From positions 186,001 through 250,000 of the forward strand of contig NZ_FNJC01000003.1 in NCBI RefSeq assembly GCF_900104305.1: a DNA stretch of 64,000 bases, read 5' to 3'. Positions 56,959 to 64,000 of the stretch are shown here, one piece after another. The stretch comes from Filomicrobium insigne (GTDB lineage: Bacteria; Pseudomonadota; Alphaproteobacteria; Rhizobiales; Hyphomicrobiaceae). The translations under genes were made by a program, and so were the position numbers. The notes under the pieces were generated by a model. The model ran no database searches. It was not told the origin of the DNA and saw only the letters and a program-made list of their open reading frames with translations. Position 1 is the stretch's first letter, and each line of letters begins with the position of its first letter.

Positions 56959-58218
56959 ATGAGAAAGACGCGCTTCATGACAATCGGCCGGCGCCAATTA
57001 GATTCATCGCCCGATAGGGACGATTACGGCGAAACACTGCCGCCCGGAGCGCGCAGTATGGCGGATTATGCGGCTAGCAGCGTTCCCAGTCGCGCTCGCG
57101 AGCATGCTGAACAGGAGTGTACAACACGTAGTCCTTTTCAGCGCGACCGTGACCGCATTCTGCATTCGACGCCCTTCCGCCGTCTTACATATAAGACGCA
57201 GGTCTTCGTTTTTCACGAGGGTGACCACTATCGTACGCGCCTGACACATAGTTTGGAAGTCGCACAGATTGCCCGCACCGTGGCCCGGCAGCTTCGGCTT
57301 GATGAGGACCTGGCCGAGGCCCTGGCGCTTGCCCATGACCTTGGACATTCCCCTTTCGGACATGCCGGTGAGCGCGCTCTGGACCATGCCATGACCGACT
57401 ACGGCGGCTTTGACCATAACGCTCAGTCACTGCGTGTCGTTATGCGCCTGGAACGCAAATATCTGGGGTTTGACGGCCTCAATCTCACCTGGGAGACGTT
57501 GGAAGGCTTGGCTAAGCATAATGGGCCCGTCGTCCACGGACCCGACCACCCGGTTGCGAAGGTGTTGCGGGTGCTGGAGCGCTGGCGGAGCCTTGAATTG
57601 GATCAGTATGCAAGCGCCGAAGCTCAGGTAGCTGCACTCTCCGATGATATCGCTTACGTCAATCACGACATCGATGATGCCCTGCGTGCGGGGCTTCTCT
57701 CTATCGCCGATATTGCCGAGGCCCCTCTCGCCGGAGAAGTGGCGCGCAATGTGCAGACCACGATCCGAGAACATGATGATCCCCGCGTCATTTACGAAAT
57801 CACGCGCAGGATGATCACAATCATGATTAGTGACTGCGTTGACCACTCCCGGCAATGCCTTAGAGCGCTGGCACCGCGCTCACCAGACGACATCCGGCGA
57901 GCAACGATGTCCGTCGTTGCGTTTTCTCCCGAATTGGAAGCTCAGATAAAGGATCTCAAGCGCTTCATGTTCGACCGCGTTTACCGCCACCCGCGGGTGA
58001 TGCGGGTGATGACGCGGGCGGAAACCATCGTTTGCGACCTATTTCAGCGCTATCTGAACGAACCCGAGGAATTACCAAAGGCATGGCGGTCCGCCGCGCA
58101 GGGCCTGAGTGACCGGCGCTATGCGCGCCTCGTCGGTGATTTTGTATCAGGAATGACCGACCGCTTGGCCATCGCCGAGCATCGGCGGTTGTTTGACGCC
58201 ACGCCGGAATTGCGATAG
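56959..58218 (+). CDS. Deoxyguanosinetriphosphate triphosphohydrolase-like protein
   Basis: An HD-domain dNTPase of 419 residues, type 2 subfamily. Metal-binding residues are in RTRLTHSLEVAQIAR and ALAHDLGHSPFGHAGE, and LSDDIAYVNHDIDDALRAG follows. Such enzymes hydrolyse dNTPs to nucleosides and triphosphate, adjusting dNTP pools or limiting phage; substrate preference is unknown. The ATG at 56959 or 56977 may be used. It precedes argS by 82 bases. Confidence 0.93.
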   Translation: MRKTRFMTIGRRQLDSSPDRDDYGETLPPGARSMADYAASSVPSRAREHAEQECTTRSPFQRDRDRILHSTPFRRLTYKTQVFVFHEGDHYRTRLTHSLEVAQIARTVARQLRLDEDLAEALALAHDLGHSPFGHAGERALDHAMTDYGGFDHNAQSLRVVMRLERKYLGFDGLNLTWETLEGLAKHNGPVVHGPDHPVAKVLRVLERWRSLELDQYASAEAQVAALSDDIAYVNHDIDDALRAGLLSIADIAEAPLAGEVARNVQTTIREHDDPRVIYEITRRMITIMISDCVDHSRQCLRALAPRSPDDIRRATMSVVAFSPELEAQIKDLKRFMFDRVYRHPRVMRVMTRAETIVCDLFQRYLNEPEELPKAWRSAAQGLSDRRYARLVGDFVSGMTDRLAIAEHRRLFDATPELR

Positions 58219-58300
58219 CCGGGCATGCCGGTTGCTGCTGCGCGAGCTTTCGCGTTTGCGGGCGCCGTTTCTAACTTCTTGAATTGAGGTCTCACACCGC

Positions 58301-60058
58301 ATGAACGTGTTCGAACACGTTGAAGGGCTGATCCGCGCCGCGCTGGAAGCCATGAAAGCCGACGGCGAACTGCCGTCCGATTTGGAAGTGTCGGCAATCG
58401 AGGCTGAAACGCCGCGCGATCCGTCACACGGGGACTTCGCGACCAACGCAGCCATGGTCCTGGCAAAAAAAGCCCGGCAGAAACCGCGCGACATCGCCGA
58501 GAAGCTAAAAGCCCGACTTGAGGCCGACCCTGACATTGAGGGGGCGGAAGTTGCCGGGCCGGGCTTCCTGAACATCAGGTTCAAGGCGTCGTTCTGGCAG
58601 CGCTTGGTCGGCGCCATTCTTGCTGAAGGTGAGACCTACGGCCGCCTGCCTATCGGCAAGGGCACGAAGATCAACGTCGAATATGTCTCCGCCAACCCCA
58701 CAGGGCCGATGCATGTCGGCCATTGTCGTGGCGCAGTGTTCGGTGATGCCCTCGCCAATCTTTTGGCATTTGCGGGCTATGACGTGACGCGTGAGTACTA
58801 CGTCAACGATGCCGGGAATCAGGTGGACGTCCTCGCGCGCTCGGCTTTCCTGCGTTATCGGGAAGCGCTGGGCGAGGACATCGGCGAAATTCCGGAAGGG
58901 TTGTACCCCGGCGATTATCTCAAGCCGGTAGGAGAGGCACTGGCCAAAAAGCATGGCCGCGAACTGCTTCAAGCGAACGAAGACTGGCTACCCGTCGTAC
59001 GCCAGACCGCCATCGAAATGATGATGGCGATGATCCGAGAGGATCTGGCCGCACTCAACATTCGTCACGACGTCTTCTTCTCGGAGGCCTCCCTCATCCA
59101 GGACGGCACGGACCAGGTAGCCGCGGCTATAGACCTCTTAAAGCAGAAGGGGTTGATCTATGAGGGCCGGCTCCCGAAGCCGAAAGGACACGACGATGAC
59201 GAGTGGGAAGATCGTGAGCAGATCTTGTTCCGCTCTACGGAGTTTGGCGATGACGTTGACCGGGCCTTGGTAAAATCTGACGGCGGATACACGTATTTCG
59301 CGTCCGACATCGCCTACCATTACAACAAACTGCAGCGCGGCTTCGAACAGCTGATCAACGTCTTCGGTGCGGATCACATCGGCTATATATCGCGCATGAA
59401 GGCTACTGTTGCGGCCCTGTCCGACCGCAAAGCGAGCCTGGACATAAAGATCTGCCAGCTCGTTAAACTATTTCGCGCGGGCGAGCCTGTCCGGATGTCA
59501 AAGCGTGCCGGCACTTTCGTAACGCTGCGTGATGTCGTCGATGAAGTGGGCCGTGACCCTGTTCGCTTCATGATGCTTTACAGGAAGAACGACGCGCCCC
59601 TGGACTTCGACTTTGCCAAGGTGACGGAGCAGTCAAAAGACAATCCGGTGTTCTACGTTCAGTACGCGCATGCTCGTATCGCGTCGGTTTTCCGCAACGC
59701 TACACAGGCTTTCCCCAGCTTGAGCACGTCAAATGAAGCTTTAGCGGCGGCCGACCTGTCCAAGCTGACAGATCCTGGGGAAATTCAATTGGTTAAGCTG
59801 CTCGGAAGCTTCCCTCGGGTCATTTCGGGCGCGGTCGCTGCCCACGAGCCGCATCGCCTTGCCTTTTACCTCTATGATTTGGCGCAAGCCCTTCATTCTC
59901 AATACAATCGTGGCAATGATTCGCCACATTTGCGCTTTATCGACAGCAACGACATGGGCGTAACCGCAGCTCGGCTCGCCATCATATCAGCCACTCGGCA
60001 GGTAATATCCTCTGGACTGGGTGTGCTCGGTGTCGAGGCCCCGAACGCAATGCGTTAG
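58301..60058 (+). CDS. argS: Arginyl-tRNA synthetase
   Basis: A class I synthetase of 585 residues. The HIGH motif is HVGH in [20 protein letters not shown] and the degenerate KMSKS region is [15 protein letters not shown], typical for ArgRS; the N-terminal additional domain (Add-1) and C-terminal anticodon-binding domain (DALURE type) are present. GAGG precedes the ATG. It starts the conserved row argS-SPOR-nagZ-scpA-scpB; the SPOR gene begins 56 bases later. Confidence 0.97.
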   Translation: MNVFEHVEGLIRAALEAMKADGELPSDLEVSAIEAETPRDPSHGDFATNAAMVLAKKARQKPRDIAEKLKARLEADPDIEGAEVAGPGFLNIRFKASFWQRLVGAILAEGETYGRLPIGKGTKINVEYVSANPTGPMHVGHCRGAVFGDALANLLAFAGYDVTREYYVNDAGNQVDVLARSAFLRYREALGEDIGEIPEGLYPGDYLKPVGEALAKKHGRELLQANEDWLPVVRQTAIEMMMAMIREDLAALNIRHDVFFSEASLIQDGTDQVAAAIDLLKQKGLIYEGRLPKPKGHDDDEWEDREQILFRSTEFGDDVDRALVKSDGGYTYFASDIAYHYNKLQRGFEQLINVFGADHIGYISRMKATVAALSDRKASLDIKICQLVKLFRAGEPVRMSKRAGTFVTLRDVVDEVGRDPVRFMMLYRKNDAPLDFDFAKVTEQSKDNPVFYVQYAHARIASVFRNATQAFPSLSTSNEALAAADLSKLTDPGEIQLVKLLGSFPRVISGAVAAHEPHRLAFYLYDLAQALHSQYNRGNDSPHLRFIDSNDMGVTAARLAIISATRQVISSGLGVLGVEAPNAMR

Positions 60059-60114
60059 ACTCACGATTCGTAAAGAGGGTTTAGCGCAGGCGGTTAGAAA
60101 GAGGGTTACCCGAG

Positions 60115-61995
60115 ATGGCACGTTCAGATGGATATGGTACGCGCCCCGGCCATCCGGCTCCGCAACAGCAACATGGTCACCCGTTGGACCAGTCCGCAGC
60201 GCCGCAACATGGTCAGCAAAACAGCGGTTGGCCGAATGGCCAGGACTATGGTGGGCAGTACCCGCAGGACCCCTATTGGCAGCAGCCTGTTCCGCCGCAA
60301 GGTCGGTATGAACCCGTCGCCCCTGGCGGATACGGCCAACCAATCGAGCCAGTGCCGCCTCCTGATCCGCGATATCCCTCAGCCCCCCAGCACAATCCGT
60401 ATGGGGGCGGCCAAGATGGCTATCACTACCCGCAAGCGCCGGGCTTCGAGCCTTACGACTCCGCATCGCAGCCAAGCCTAGGGATTCCAAATCAAGGAAA
60501 TCCCGGAGCGGGATATGGCGCGCCACCGGAGTTCCCGTCCTACCCTGAGCCGGCGCTTGGTGGGTATGCGCCGCCATATGAACCTCAGCAGTATCAGCCT
60601 ACGCGCGAACCCCATCTCGATCCGGGACGGGGCTACCCCGCTGCGGGGGATATGCACGGTCAATTCCAAGATTATCTGCAACCGACCGCGCCTTCTATGC
60701 CGGAAGAACCTGTTGTGCCGGGATATCCCGATTTGGGCTCGCGCAATGCGTTCGATACTGAGCGCCCAGGACTACGCGGTTCGGAATTCGAGGATTGGCC
60801 TCGCAACGAAGAGCAGGGCAATCACGATTTTGGCGGCTACGATCCGTCGTCCCAATTCACTCCGGCAGCTGCCGCGCACGGTGAGTATGCCGATGGTGGT
60901 TGGGGACAGCAGGAGGCTGGTAGCAACTTTGCCCTCGATTCTGGCCCGATCTTCGCCAGCGCTGGCTACGATGCGACGCAGGATTTAGCGCTGCATGCGG
61001 AGTATGACGACGAAGACGAATATGAAGACGACGAACCGGCAGAGCGCCCGCGCTCTCGCATCGGTTGGATCGTAATGGCGTTGGTCGGTACCGTGATGAT
61101 CGGCGGCGCTATGGCCTATGGCTACAAGATTGTCGTTGGCCCGAGTGCGACGCAAGTCGCAAGCACACCTGTCGTAAAGGGGGCGTCCCAGCCACCCAAG
61201 GTGCGTCCTGAAGACCCGGGCGGACGCAGCTTCGATCACACTGATTCGAAAATTCTCGGCCGTCTGAGCGAGCCGCGTAACTCCGGTGCTGCCGACGATG
61301 GCTCGCGCCGTGTTTCGACAGTGATGATCGGCCGCAACGGCGACATCGTTACCCCGCGCTCCGCACCAACTCCTTCGGAGACACCGCCGAACAACCCCGT
61401 TGTGGCAGTCCCCGGTTTGACGCTGGTCGATGGGTTTGGCGGGGCTGCAACGCGCCCGCCAGTTACTCCGACTGCGGCCACCAATACGCCTCAGCAACCG
61501 ATTGTCGTACAGCCGCCGGCTTCTACCGGGCCTCGCTCTCCGGCACGCCCTGTCGTGATTACACGCGATCAGGCAACGTCGGGTTCGTCGAGCGCTGCGC
61601 CTCCACCTGCAGCAAAGCCGGCCGATACGTCTGAGCGTGTCACGAGTGCGCGCGTCGCCGCTGCAGCGCCGAAGAAGACCGCACCTGTCACAACGGCTTC
61701 GACCGGTCCGAGTACTTCAGCAGCAGCATCTGCCGGGTACGTTGCTGTTCTGGCTTCCGTTCCGGTCTCTACGACAAGTCGAGTGGATGCTCTGGCTCAA
61801 TACGCAGACCTGCAGCAGAATTACTCGAGTGTCCTAGGGTCGCGTACGCCGGACGTCCGTGAGGCAAACCTCGGCTCTCGGGGACGCTATCATCGCTTGA
61901 TGGTTGGGCCGCCGGGTTCCAAGGAAAGCGCCGCGCAGCTCTGCAGCCAGCTTAAGGTCGCCGGATATTCCGGTTGCTGGATTACGACGTACTAG
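60115..61995 (+). CDS. SPOR-domain membrane protein with long disordered cytoplasmic region
   Basis: A 626-residue single-pass protein. Residues 1-315 are cytoplasmic and low complexity, dominated by Pro, Gly, Tyr and Gln and ending in a strongly acidic run (DDEDEYEDDEPAE, 298-310). The membrane helix is about 316-340 (IGWIVMALVGTVMIGGAMAYGY). A Pro/Ala/Thr linker leads to a C-terminal SPOR domain (about 545-626), which binds septal peptidoglycan lacking stem peptides. Its position before nagZ and scpA is conserved in Rhizobiales. The role is probably in cell division or envelope organisation. Confidence 0.88.
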   Translation: MARSDGYGTRPGHPAPQQQHGHPLDQSAAPQHGQQNSGWPNGQDYGGQYPQDPYWQQPVPPQGRYEPVAPGGYGQPIEPVPPPDPRYPSAPQHNPYGGGQDGYHYPQAPGFEPYDSASQPSLGIPNQGNPGAGYGAPPEFPSYPEPALGGYAPPYEPQQYQPTREPHLDPGRGYPAAGDMHGQFQDYLQPTAPSMPEEPVVPGYPDLGSRNAFDTERPGLRGSEFEDWPRNEEQGNHDFGGYDPSSQFTPAAAAHGEYADGGWGQQEAGSNFALDSGPIFASAGYDATQDLALHAEYDDEDEYEDDEPAERPRSRIGWIVMALVGTVMIGGAMAYGYKIVVGPSATQVASTPVVKGASQPPKVRPEDPGGRSFDHTDSKILGRLSEPRNSGAADDGSRRVSTVMIGRNGDIVTPRSAPTPSETPPNNPVVAVPGLTLVDGFGGAATRPPVTPTAATNTPQQPIVVQPPASTGPRSPARPVVITRDQATSGSSSAAPPPAAKPADTSERVTSARVAAAAPKKTAPVTTASTGPSTSAAASAGYVAVLASVPVSTTSRVDALAQYADLQQNYSSVLGSRTPDVREANLGSRGRYHRLMVGPPGSKESAAQLCSQLKVAGYSGCWITTY

Positions 61996-62008
61996 TCGCG
62001 CACCCCAC

Positions 62009-63037
62009 ATGCGTCACGCATTCATCACCGGGCTTGCGGGGCCCGAACTTGGTCCGGATGAAGCGCTTTTTCTGCGCGAAACAGAGCCGGTTGGCATCAT
62101 CCTATTCGCGCGGAACTGCGTCTCCCATGAGCAGATCCGGCGACTTGTCAACGATGCGCTGCAAGCCATCGGTAGCGATGAGGTTCTAACACTCATCGAT
62201 CAGGAAGGCGGGCGCGTACAGCGTCTGCGACCACCGCTTGGCCGCGCGCTTCCACCCGGACGTGCCTATCTCACGGCGGCAGGTGGCGATGTCGCGCCGG
62301 CAGCAAAATCCGCAGAACTCGTCTACAGGCTTTTGGCCGACGATCTTCGAGCGCTCGGGCTCAATACTGATTGCGCGCCAGTCCTTGATGTCCCCGTCAT
62401 GGGATCCCACAACATTATTGGCGATCGCGCTTATGCAACAGCAGCGGCACCGGTGGCCGAATTGGGGCTCTCAGTTGCGAAGGGGCTCGCCGCTGGCGGC
62501 GTTTTGCCCGTAATCAAACACATACCTGGCCACGGACGCGCCGTGTGCGATAGCCATATCGAGCTACCCACGGTTGATGCGTCCGCCGACGAATTAGCGG
62601 CCAGTGACCTTGCGCCGTTCAAAGCGGCTGCCCACCTGCCCGCAGCGATGACGGCGCATGTCGTTTATTCTAGCATCGATCCAGACGAGCCTGCGACAAC
62701 GTCTAGCAAAGTCATTTCTGAAGTTATCCGTGGGGCGATCGGCTTCGACGGCCTACTGATGAGCGACGACGTGTCCATGCAGGCCCTGACAGGATCTCTG
62801 CGCTCTCGGGCGGAACGCGCACTGGCAGCGGGCTGCGACGTGGCGTTGCATTGCAACGGCCGCCTCGACGAGATGCAATTGGTTGCCAGCGGTGTTCCGT
62901 CTTTGGACGGGGAGGCGGCCCGGCGATTTGACGTGGCGTGGCGGACAACGACCGCCGTAGAACCCTATGATAAGGCCGAGGCCGAAGCTGCCTTGGCGCA
63001 GATCCTGGATCAAGGCTCCGCAGCTGAATCGGTATAA
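62009..63037 (+). CDS. nagZ: Beta-N-acetylhexosaminidase
   Basis: A GH3 enzyme of 342 residues that removes N-acetylglucosamine from anhydromuropeptides during cytoplasmic wall recycling. The diagnostic catalytic motif KHIPGHGRAVCDSHIELP is present (His and Asp pair), as are LIDQEGGRVQRLR and LLMSDDVSMQAL with the nucleophile Asp. ATG 62009 starts 13 bases after the SPOR gene; the ribosome-binding site is weak, suggesting translational coupling. Confidence 0.95.
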   Translation: MRHAFITGLAGPELGPDEALFLRETEPVGIILFARNCVSHEQIRRLVNDALQAIGSDEVLTLIDQEGGRVQRLRPPLGRALPPGRAYLTAAGGDVAPAAKSAELVYRLLADDLRALGLNTDCAPVLDVPVMGSHNIIGDRAYATAAAPVAELGLSVAKGLAAGGVLPVIKHIPGHGRAVCDSHIELPTVDASADELAASDLAPFKAAAHLPAAMTAHVVYSSIDPDEPATTSSKVISEVIRGAIGFDGLLMSDDVSMQALTGSLRSRAERALAAGCDVALHCNGRLDEMQLVASGVPSLDGEAARRFDVAWRTTTAVEPYDKAEAEAALAQILDQGSAAESV

Positions 63038-63104
63038 ACTGCAAGAGCCGCAAACAAGACCACTGCGCGCAAACCCTGAAATCAGGACGTAAAGAACCAT
63101 CGCT

Positions 63105-63923
63105 ATGGACGATGATGACAAAGGCCCGACTGTTGAGACTTCCGATTGGAACAGCCCGATAGAACAGGCTGTGGCCGGCGACGAGGAGGCCCTTGTTGTC
63201 GACGTCGCGGGGTTTGAGGGACCGCTCGACCTGTTGTTGGCATTGGCGCGCACGCAGAAGGTCGACATTTCCAAAATTTCGATCCTGTCGCTCGCCGAGC
63301 AGTATCTCACGTTCATTGCTGAAGCACGGCGGCTGCGTCTTGAGCTCGCTGGCGACTATCTCGTGATGGCGGCGTGGCTGGCGTATCTTAAGTCCAGATT
63401 GTTGCTGCCGCGCGAGGATACGCCGGACGATCAGATAAGCGCCGAAGAGATGGCACAACGGCTGGCATTCCGCCTTATGCGGCTTGAAGCGATGCGCAAG
63501 GCGGCGGCGGAGCTTATGACGCGGCCGCGCCTCGGCCGCGACGTCTTTGCGCGCGGGATGCCTGAAACGATCAAGGCTGTGCGGGAAACGGCGTGGACGG
63601 CGGATCTATATGAGCTGCTTAAGGCCTACGCTATACAACGGCAGCGGACCGTCAAGGTCGTGCACCGGGTTGCGGCGCGGAAGGTCTGGTCCATCAAGGA
63701 TGCGCGTCGCCGTCTGGAAAGACTCGTCGGCGATACGACAGGCGTCTGGGTTCAGCTTGATAGTTTCATCGCTGAGTATTTGCCTCTCGACGAGGAGGAA
63801 AGAACTGTGCGTGCCAGCTCTTTCGGTGCGACCCTGGAGATGGCTCGTGAAGGACTTGTCGAACTACGTCAGGAAGCGCCCTTCGCTGCAATTTTTATGC
63901 GTCGACGCGATCCTGCCGCCTGA
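63105..63923 (+). CDS. scpA: Segregation and condensation protein A
   Basis: ScpA is the kleisin subunit that bridges the SMC heads in chromosome condensation. The N-terminal block FEGPLDLLLALARTQKVDI is diagnostic; YLVMAAWLAYLKSRLLLP and the C-terminal winged-helix region (ERTVRASSFGATLEMAREG) follow. Length 272 aa. It lies 67 bases after nagZ and just before scpB. Confidence 0.95.
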   Translation: MDDDDKGPTVETSDWNSPIEQAVAGDEEALVVDVAGFEGPLDLLLALARTQKVDISKISILSLAEQYLTFIAEARRLRLELAGDYLVMAAWLAYLKSRLLLPREDTPDDQISAEEMAQRLAFRLMRLEAMRKAAAELMTRPRLGRDVFARGMPETIKAVRETAWTADLYELLKAYAIQRQRTVKVVHRVAARKVWSIKDARRRLERLVGDTTGVWVQLDSFIAEYLPLDEEERTVRASSFGATLEMAREGLVELRQEAPFAAIFMRRRDPAA

Positions 63924-63959
63924 GGCGGCAACGTTGCGCGACGCTGTGAAAGGTGACGG

Positions 63960-64000
63960 ATGAATCCTTTTAACAGGCCTCCTGCCAACGGGCCGAAGCT
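63960..64000 (+). CDS. scpB: Start of the next gene, probably scpB (partial)
   Basis: An ATG at 63960, preceded by GAAAGGTGAC, opens a frame (MNPFNRPPANGPK) that runs off the right edge. Only 13 codons are present, so identity comes from position: scpB follows scpA in nearly all genomes. Confidence reflects context only. Confidence 0.55.
   Translation, partial: MNPFNRPPANGPK

Overview
The window is one continuous stretch of an alphaproteobacterial chromosome, most likely from the Hyphomicrobiales (Rhizobiales) and plausibly a Hyphomicrobiaceae member. The reasons are C4-pathway ALA synthase (hemA), a PopZ-type DUF2497 protein, an NDUFA12-like complex I subunit, the gene order nrdR-ribD-ribE-ribBA-ribH-nusB-thiL, the order argS-SPOR-nagZ-scpA-scpB, B12-dependent ribonucleotide reductase, an LdtR/LdtP-like pair and an ExoR-like Sel1 protein. 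Genus assignment is inference. No insertion sequence, prophage, CRISPR array or replication origin was seen; this is core chromosome with short accessory patches.

Layout. 1-7 kb: the start of a secreted or membrane protein leaving the left edge, uvrB (minus), an SDR oxidoreductase, three small unknown membrane proteins on the minus strand, and an aspartate aminotransferase. 7-17 kb: a bactofilin fused to a cadherin-like domain, a cytochrome c-556-type protein, an alpha/beta hydrolase, an EF-G-like GTPase, exported methionine sulfoxide reductases (msrB-msrA), sfsA, a CinA/MoaB-type protein and an RlpA-like protein. 17-26 kb: nrdJ with a small unknown gene behind it, an NDUFA12 homologue, a DUF2155 protein, hemB and an extensin-family protein. 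26-32 kb: 3-hydroxyisobutyryl-CoA hydrolase, an LdtR-like MarR regulator with an L,D-transpeptidase, hemA and glyA. 32-38 kb: nrdR, the riboflavin operon, nusB and thiL. 38-44 kb: a second L,D-transpeptidase, a P3A proton-pumping ATPase with a PhaC-like cysteine hydrolase, a broken TetR gene, tRNA-Asn and tRNA-Cys. 44-56 kb: a Pcm-type methyltransferase, tolC, a PopZ-like gene, valS, ilvD, an exoR-like gene and xthA. 56-64 kb: erpA, a dGTPase, argS, a SPOR protein, nagZ, scpA and the start of scpB.

Themes. Cell-envelope remodelling recurs: two L,D-transpeptidases, RlpA-like, SPOR, NagZ, extensin-family, bactofilin and TolC. Cell-cycle and chromosome genes (PopZ, ScpAB), dNTP and folate metabolism (nrdJ, nrdR, glyA, dGTPase), haem (hemA, hemB) and flavin synthesis make up most of the rest. 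No single locus stands out as a clear new defence or mobile system. The most unusual items are the bactofilin-cadherin fusion, the P3A ATPase/PhaC-like pair, an RlpA-like protein lacking two of three expected catalytic residues, an apparent CTG start in a small membrane gene, and several perfect dyads or competing hairpins in non-coding DNA.
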